Of a stretch of 64,000 nt of DNA, positions 59,584 through 64,000 are shown one piece after another. The translations under genes and the position numbers were made by a program. Under the pieces are notes generated by a model. It worked only from the letters and a program-made list of their open reading frames with translations, searched no databases and was not told the origin of the DNA. The stretch's first letter is position 1, and every line of letters begins with the position of its first letter. The DNA is from Roseovarius sp. (GTDB lineage: Bacteria > Pseudomonadota > Alphaproteobacteria > Rhodobacterales > Rhodobacteraceae): positions 1-64,000 of the forward strand of contig JACIYT010000010.1 of the NCBI GenBank assembly GCA_014359765.1. The letters run 5' to 3'.

Positions 59584-60864
59584 ATGAAAAAGACCGTGCT
59601 GGCCGGGCTCGCCACATCGACCGCGCTCTTCGCCGCCCCGGCGCTCGCGCAGGATTGCCCCATCAAGGTGGGCGTGCTGCATTCGCTCTCGGGCACCATG
59701 GCGATCTCCGAGACCACGCTCAAGGATACCGTGCTGATGCTCGTCGAGCAGCAGAATGCCAGGGGCGGGCTCCTGGGCTGCCAGATCGAGGCCGTCGTCG
59801 TCGATCCCGCCTCCGACTGGCCGCTCTTCGCCGAGAAGGCGCGCGAATTGCTGACGGTGAGCGATGTGGACGTGATCTTCGGTTCCTGGACCTCGGTCAG
59901 CCGCAAATCGGCGCTGCCGGTGCTCGAGGAACTCAACGGGCTGATGTTCTATCCCGTGCAATACGAGGGCGAGGAAAGCTCCAGAAACGTCTTCTACACC
60001 GGCGCCGCGCCCAACCAGCAGGCGATCCCGGCGGTGGATTACTTCCTCGATGAGCTGGGCGTGAAGAGCTTTGCCCTTCTCGGCACCGACTATGTCTATC
60101 CCCGAACCACCAACAACATCCTCGATTCCTACCTCAAGTCCAAGGGCATCCCGGCGGAGGATATCTTCGTCAACTACACCCCCTTCGGCCATTCCGACTG
60201 GGCGACGATCGTCGCCGACGTGGTGGCGCTCGGCGCCTCGGGCAAGCGGGTGGGCGTGATCTCGACCATCAACGGCGATGCCAATGTGGGCTTTTACAAG
60301 GAACTGGCCGCGCAAGGTGTGGACGCCGCCGACATCCCCGTTGTGGCCTTCTCGGTCGGCGAGGAAGAGCTTTCGGGCCTCGACACCGCCCCGCTCGTCG
60401 GCCATCTCGCGGCGTGGAACTATTTCCAGTCCGCCGACACCCCGGAAAACGAGGCCTTCATCGCCGCCTGGCATGACTATATCGGCGACACCTCGCGCGT
60501 CACCAACGACCCGATGGAGGCGCATTACATCGGCTTCAACATGTGGGTGAACGCCGTGACCGAGGCCGGCACCACCGATGTGGACGCCGTGCGCGCGGCC
60601 ATGTGGGGACAGGAATTCCCCAACCTCACCGGCGGCATGGCGGTGATGAACACCAACCACCACCTTTCCAAGCCCGTGCTCATCGGCGAAATCCGCGCCG
60701 ATGGTCAGTTCGACATCATCAGCCAGACGGAAGAAGTGCCCGGCGACGCCTGGACCGACCACCTGCCCGAGAGCGCGCCGCTCAAGAGCGACTGGAAGGA
60801 TCTGGGCTGCGGCATGTTCAACACCGAGACCGCGACCTGCGTGCAGATGACCTCGAACTACTGA
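59584..60864 (+). CDS. urtA: urea ABC transporter substrate-binding protein
   Basis: A 426-residue periplasmic protein. Signal peptide ends PALAQDCPIKVGVLHSLSGTMAISE, followed by ARGGLLGCQIEAVVVDPASDWPLFAEKARELL, FGSWTSVSRKSALPVLEE and NGLMFYPVQYEGEESSRNVFYTGAAPNQQAIPA, the UrtA signature region. The binding protein class is LivK-like but the sequence is closer to UrtA than to amino-acid binders, and urtB and urtC follow. AGGGAG ribosome binding site. Confidence 0.95.
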   Translation: MKKTVLAGLATSTALFAAPALAQDCPIKVGVLHSLSGTMAISETTLKDTVLMLVEQQNARGGLLGCQIEAVVVDPASDWPLFAEKARELLTVSDVDVIFGSWTSVSRKSALPVLEELNGLMFYPVQYEGEESSRNVFYTGAAPNQQAIPAVDYFLDELGVKSFALLGTDYVYPRTTNNILDSYLKSKGIPAEDIFVNYTPFGHSDWATIVADVVALGASGKRVGVISTINGDANVGFYKELAAQGVDAADIPVVAFSVGEEELSGLDTAPLVGHLAAWNYFQSADTPENEAFIAAWHDYIGDTSRVTNDPMEAHYIGFNMWVNAVTEAGTTDVDAVRAAMWGQEFPNLTGGMAVMNTNHHLSKPVLIGEIRADGQFDIISQTEEVPGDAWTDHLPESAPLKSDWKDLGCGMFNTETATCVQMTSNY

Positions 60865-60871
60865 TCCGACA

Positions 60872-60901
60872 GGGCCGCGCGGATCCTCCCCCGCGCGGCC
60901 C
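60872..60901 (+). terminator. hairpin between urtA and urtB
   Basis: A perfect 11-base-pair GC stem (GGGCCGCGCGG with CCGCGCGGCCC) with an 8-base loop lies 7 bases after the urtA stop and has no clear T tract. It probably shields the urtA message or reduces read-through into urtB. Confidence 0.65.
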
Positions 60902-60937
60902 GTTACACCGCATTTCCCATCCAGGACCGAACCGACC

Positions 60938-62911
60938 ATGCGTTTGACCGCTCTGCTTTCCCGCGCCGTGACAATGCCGGTGATCCTGGCCTGGCTCCTG
61001 TTCCTGCCCCCGGATGAGGCCGGTGCCCAGCCCGCCTTGCAACCGCTCCTGCAAGAGCATCAGGCAGAGCTTGCACGCCCCTCGCGCAGCACCATCGGCC
61101 CGGTCATCGCGGCGCTTCTGGCCTCCGATCATCCCGGCATCACCGATTTCCTGCGCAAATGGGAGGCGCGCGAGGTTTACCTGCGCCCCGAGGACGGGCT
61201 GTTTTTCTACGCCGAGAAAACCGGCAGCCGCCTGCGCCTCATCGACATCGACAGCGGCGCGGCGGTGGCCGAACCGGGCAGCCGCGAGATCGAGCAGATC
61301 CGCCCCAATGCGGGCGTGCGCCGCGAGGTGGCCGCCGCCCTCGTGCCCTTCGAGTTGAACGCCGCCGATCCCGCCCGCCGCGCCGCGGCACTCGACGCCA
61401 TCGCGCGCAGCGCCGAGGCCAGTCAGATCGCACCGCTCCGCGAGAGCATCGGGACCGAGACCGATCCCGCGCTCAAGATCCGCAAGGAGCGCCTTCTCAC
61501 CCTGCTGACCGCCCAGTTCGCCCCCACCCGATCCGAACGTCTCGACGCGATCGCGGGGCTCGCGGGCGATATCAGCATCGAGGCGCGCGGCGTTCTCAAC
61601 CAGCTCACCGCCACGCGCGACGGTGTGGCCGCGGCCCTGCCCGCGGGGGCCAATATCGCCCGCGTGCTGGAGCCGGGCACCGACCTCACCGAGGCGCAGG
61701 CGCATGACCGGCTCGTGGCCGCGGGTCTCGCCCCGCCGCGCCAGACCGCCGCCGACCTGCGCGACGTGCTGGCGCAGCATATCGTGGAGGGCGCTGTCGG
61801 CGGCGTGCCGCTGCACCGGCTCAACACCACCGCCGAGCGTATCCGCGCCTACGAGGCGCTGGAACGGGCGGGCACGGTGCCCCCCCGCGCCGCCCCGGAC
61901 GAGATGGCCCGCGCGGTCGCCGCCCATGTCTTCTACACCGAATACCTGCAACCCGATCCCCGGATCACCCAGGCCGCCGAGGATGCGCTCGCCGCCACCA
62001 CCCGCACGCTCGGCCTCTACCAGGTTGCCGATCTGGTGCTCGATGGTCTGTCGCTCGCCTCGATCTTCTTTCTCGCCGCGATCGGGCTTGCCATCACCTT
62101 CGGCGTGATGGGCGTCATCAACATGGCGCATGGCGAGTTCATCATGATGGGGGCCTACACGGGCTATGTCGTGCAGCTTTTCATCCCCGACTACACCATC
62201 AGCCTGCTGATCGCCCTGCCGCTGGCCTTTGTCGTCACCTTCGGCGCGGGCGTCGCGATGGAGCGGCTGGTGATCCGCCACCTCTACACAAGACCGCTCG
62301 AGACGCTTCTGGCCACCTTCGGCATCTCCATCGCCCTGCAACAGCTGGCCAAGAACGTCTTCGGCACGCAGGCGCGGCCGCTGACGGCACCCGATTGGCT
62401 GAGCGGGGCGCTGACGCTGAACGACATCGTGGGCATCTCGACGATCCGCGTGGCGATCTTCGTCCTCGCCCTCATCTTCCTCGCGCTGCTGCTCTTCATC
62501 CTCAGGCGCACCCGCCTGGGGCTCGAGGTGCGCGCGGTCACGCAGAATCCGGGCATGGCCGCCTCGATGGGGATCAACCCCGACCGCATCAACATGCTGA
62601 CCTTCGGCCTTGGCTCGGGCATCGCCGGGATCGCGGGCGTAGCCATCGGGCTCTATGCGCAGGTCACCTCCGAGATGGGCGCCAACTACATCGTCCAGAG
62701 CTTCATGACCGTGGTGGTCGGCGGTGTCGGCAATGTCTGGGGCACGCTGGCGGGGGCGTCGCTCATCGGCTTCCTGCAAAAGGGGATCGAGTGGTTCAAT
62801 CCGTCGAACACGCTGGCGGCGCAGACCTACATGATCCTCTTCATCATCCTCTTCATCCAGTTCCGGCCAAAGGGCATCGTCGCCCTCAAGGGCCGCGCGG
62901 CGGGAGACTGA
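60938..62911 (+). CDS. urtB: urea ABC transporter permease UrtB (long form)
   Basis: A 657-residue protein, of which residues about 360-655 are a LivH-type permease (IGLAITFGVMGVINMAHGEFIMMGAYTGYVVQLF, RLGLEVRAVTQNPGMAASMGINPDRIN, VGGVGNVWGTLAGASLIGFLQKGIEW). The first 30 residues are a signal sequence, and about 35-350 form a helical, alanine-rich periplasmic domain found in the long UrtB class of proteobacteria; its function is unknown. The ATG at 60938 begins the signal. The permease lies in one unit with urtC, 3 bases apart. Confidence 0.93.
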   Translation: MRLTALLSRAVTMPVILAWLLFLPPDEAGAQPALQPLLQEHQAELARPSRSTIGPVIAALLASDHPGITDFLRKWEAREVYLRPEDGLFFYAEKTGSRLRLIDIDSGAAVAEPGSREIEQIRPNAGVRREVAAALVPFELNAADPARRAAALDAIARSAEASQIAPLRESIGTETDPALKIRKERLLTLLTAQFAPTRSERLDAIAGLAGDISIEARGVLNQLTATRDGVAAALPAGANIARVLEPGTDLTEAQAHDRLVAAGLAPPRQTAADLRDVLAQHIVEGAVGGVPLHRLNTTAERIRAYEALERAGTVPPRAAPDEMARAVAAHVFYTEYLQPDPRITQAAEDALAATTRTLGLYQVADLVLDGLSLASIFFLAAIGLAITFGVMGVINMAHGEFIMMGAYTGYVVQLFIPDYTISLLIALPLAFVVTFGAGVAMERLVIRHLYTRPLETLLATFGISIALQQLAKNVFGTQARPLTAPDWLSGALTLNDIVGISTIRVAIFVLALIFLALLLFILRRTRLGLEVRAVTQNPGMAASMGINPDRINMLTFGLGSGIAGIAGVAIGLYAQVTSEMGANYIVQSFMTVVVGGVGNVWGTLAGASLIGFLQKGIEWFNPSNTLAAQTYMILFIILFIQFRPKGIVALKGRAAGD

Positions 62912-62914
62912 GCC

Positions 62915-64000
62915 ATGGGCAACCCCGACATCACGCCGCGCCAGAGCTTCCTCGCCCGAACCCCCTCGGTGCTGTGGTTCCTCGGCCTTCTCGGCCTCTT
63001 CACCCTCGGCGTCACGGTGCTGGCCGAGGGCTTCGGCATGGCGCTCCTCTCCACCTCGATGGTCAAGATCCTCGGGATGACGCTCTGCCTGTGCCTCATC
63101 GCGGTGGCGATGGATGTCGTCTGGGGCTATTGCGGCATCCTCAGCCTCGGCCATTTCGCCTTTTTCGGGCTGGGCGGCTATGCCATCGGCATGTGGCTCA
63201 TGTATGCCCGCACCGAGGGCATCGTGATCGAGTCGCTGGCAAACGCCCCGATCCCGCCCACGCAGGAGGAGATCACCAACGCCATCGCCACACAGATCTT
63301 CGGCGTGGTGGGCTCCAACGAACTGCCCGCGCTCTGGACCTTCGCCGACAGCCTGGCCATGCAGCTTCTCTTCGTCGTGCTGGTGCCGGGGCTGCTGGCG
63401 CTCGTCTTCGGCTGGCTCGCCTTCCGCAGCCGGGTCACGGGCGTCTATCTCTCGATCCTGACGCAGGCGATGACACTGGCGCTGTCGCTCTACCTGTTCC
63501 AGAATGACACCGGCTTGCGCGGCAACAACGGGCTCTCGGGGTTGCAGAACATCCCCGGCCTGCTGCACCTGCCGCAATCCACCATCGCGCTGTGGTTCTT
63601 CTGGGCCTCCGCCGCGGCCCTCGGTGCGGGCTATCTCTTCTTCGCCTGGCTCGTCTCCGGCAAGTTCGGCTCGGTCATTCGCGGCATCCGCGACAACGAG
63701 GCCCGCGTGCGCTTTCTGGGCTACCATGTCGAGAGCTACAAGCTGGTCGTCTTCACCCTGACGGCGGTCATATCGGGGCTCGCCGGCGCGCTCTATTACC
63801 CGCAGGCGGGCATCATCAACCCCGCCGAGATCGCGCCCATCGCCTCCATCTACCTCGCCGTCTGGGTGGCCATCGGCGGGCGCGGGCGGCTTTACGGCGC
63901 GGTGATCGGCGCGGCACTCGTCAGCCTCGCCTCAAGCTGGTTCACCGGCGGCGGCGCGCCCGATGTGAATCTCGGCTTCTACACGATCAACTGGACCGAC
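62915..64000 (+). CDS. urtC: urea ABC transporter permease UrtC (3' end beyond the window)
   Basis: The first 362 residues of a LivM-type permease. MTLCLCLIAVAMDVVWGYCGILSLGHFAFFGLGGYAIGMWLMY is the signature region, SVIRGIRDNEARVRFLGYHVESYKLVVF is the cytoplasmic EAA-like loop, and YYPQAGIINPAEIAPIASIYLAVWVAIGGRGRLYGA follows. A long insertion between the early helices (residues about 105-140, ANAPIPPTQEEITNAIATQIF) is usual for UrtC. The frame is open at the right edge. Confidence 0.95.
   Translation, partial: MGNPDITPRQSFLARTPSVLWFLGLLGLFTLGVTVLAEGFGMALLSTSMVKILGMTLCLCLIAVAMDVVWGYCGILSLGHFAFFGLGGYAIGMWLMYARTEGIVIESLANAPIPPTQEEITNAIATQIFGVVGSNELPALWTFADSLAMQLLFVVLVPGLLALVFGWLAFRSRVTGVYLSILTQAMTLALSLYLFQNDTGLRGNNGLSGLQNIPGLLHLPQSTIALWFFWASAAALGAGYLFFAWLVSGKFGSVIRGIRDNEARVRFLGYHVESYKLVVFTLTAVISGLAGALYYPQAGIINPAEIAPIASIYLAVWVAIGGRGRLYGAVIGAALVSLASSWFTGGGAPDVNLGFYTINWTD

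Overview
The window looks like a chromosomal segment of a GC-rich alphaproteobacterium of the Rhodobacteraceae/Paracoccaceae type. Three things point there: the tRNA-Trp, secE, nusG, rplKAJL, rpoBC order, the single-domain ModE regulator next to modABC, and a nos gene set of NosZ/NosY/NosL/NosX type. No phage, integrase, transposase, rRNA operon or CRISPR array was recognised.

Layout. 1-860 is an intergenic stretch with repeats and a possible gene start at the left edge. 897-4481 holds phnA and the molybdate regulon modE-modABC, with a near-perfect palindrome between modE and modA. 4550-16928 is the transcription/translation block on the minus strand (tRNA-Trp, secE, nusG, rplK, rplA, rplJ, rplL, rpoB, rpoC), ending in a strong terminator. 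17286-21350 is a wrecked nitrous-oxide-reductase locus: nosZ without its Tat signal or CuA domain is fused in frame to nosY without its N-terminus, nosL is intact, and nosX is frameshifted in a run of eight G. 21425-26140 holds a murein transglycosylase, a Ca/Na antiporter whose best start is CTG, and RNase R.

26247-50330 is an accessory catabolic region that begins with a 3' fragment of a tRNA-Pro gene. It has four transcription blocks: (a) a Baeyer-Villiger monooxygenase, a crotonase remnant, a Cys-less thiolase homologue, a DUF35 protein and two MaoC-type hydratases; (b) a TRAP transporter plus an SDR; (c) a thiolase, an acyl-CoA ligase and a double PPC-domain protein; (d) two crotonases. 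A long minus-strand operon follows: an enoyl-CoA-reductase-like SDR, LivG, a long-chain acyl-CoA ligase, LivH, LivM, LivF and three tandem substrate-binding proteins. Together these could take up a carboxylic acid or cyclic ketone, activate it to a CoA ester and shorten it by beta-oxidation plus a retro-aldol step. The substrate cannot be read from sequence.

50345-64000 returns to housekeeping and transport: a ThDP enzyme, pgsA-moaD-moaE, divergent parE, a TAXI-type TRAP transporter, and the urea ABC transporter urtA-urtB-urtC, which runs off the right edge.
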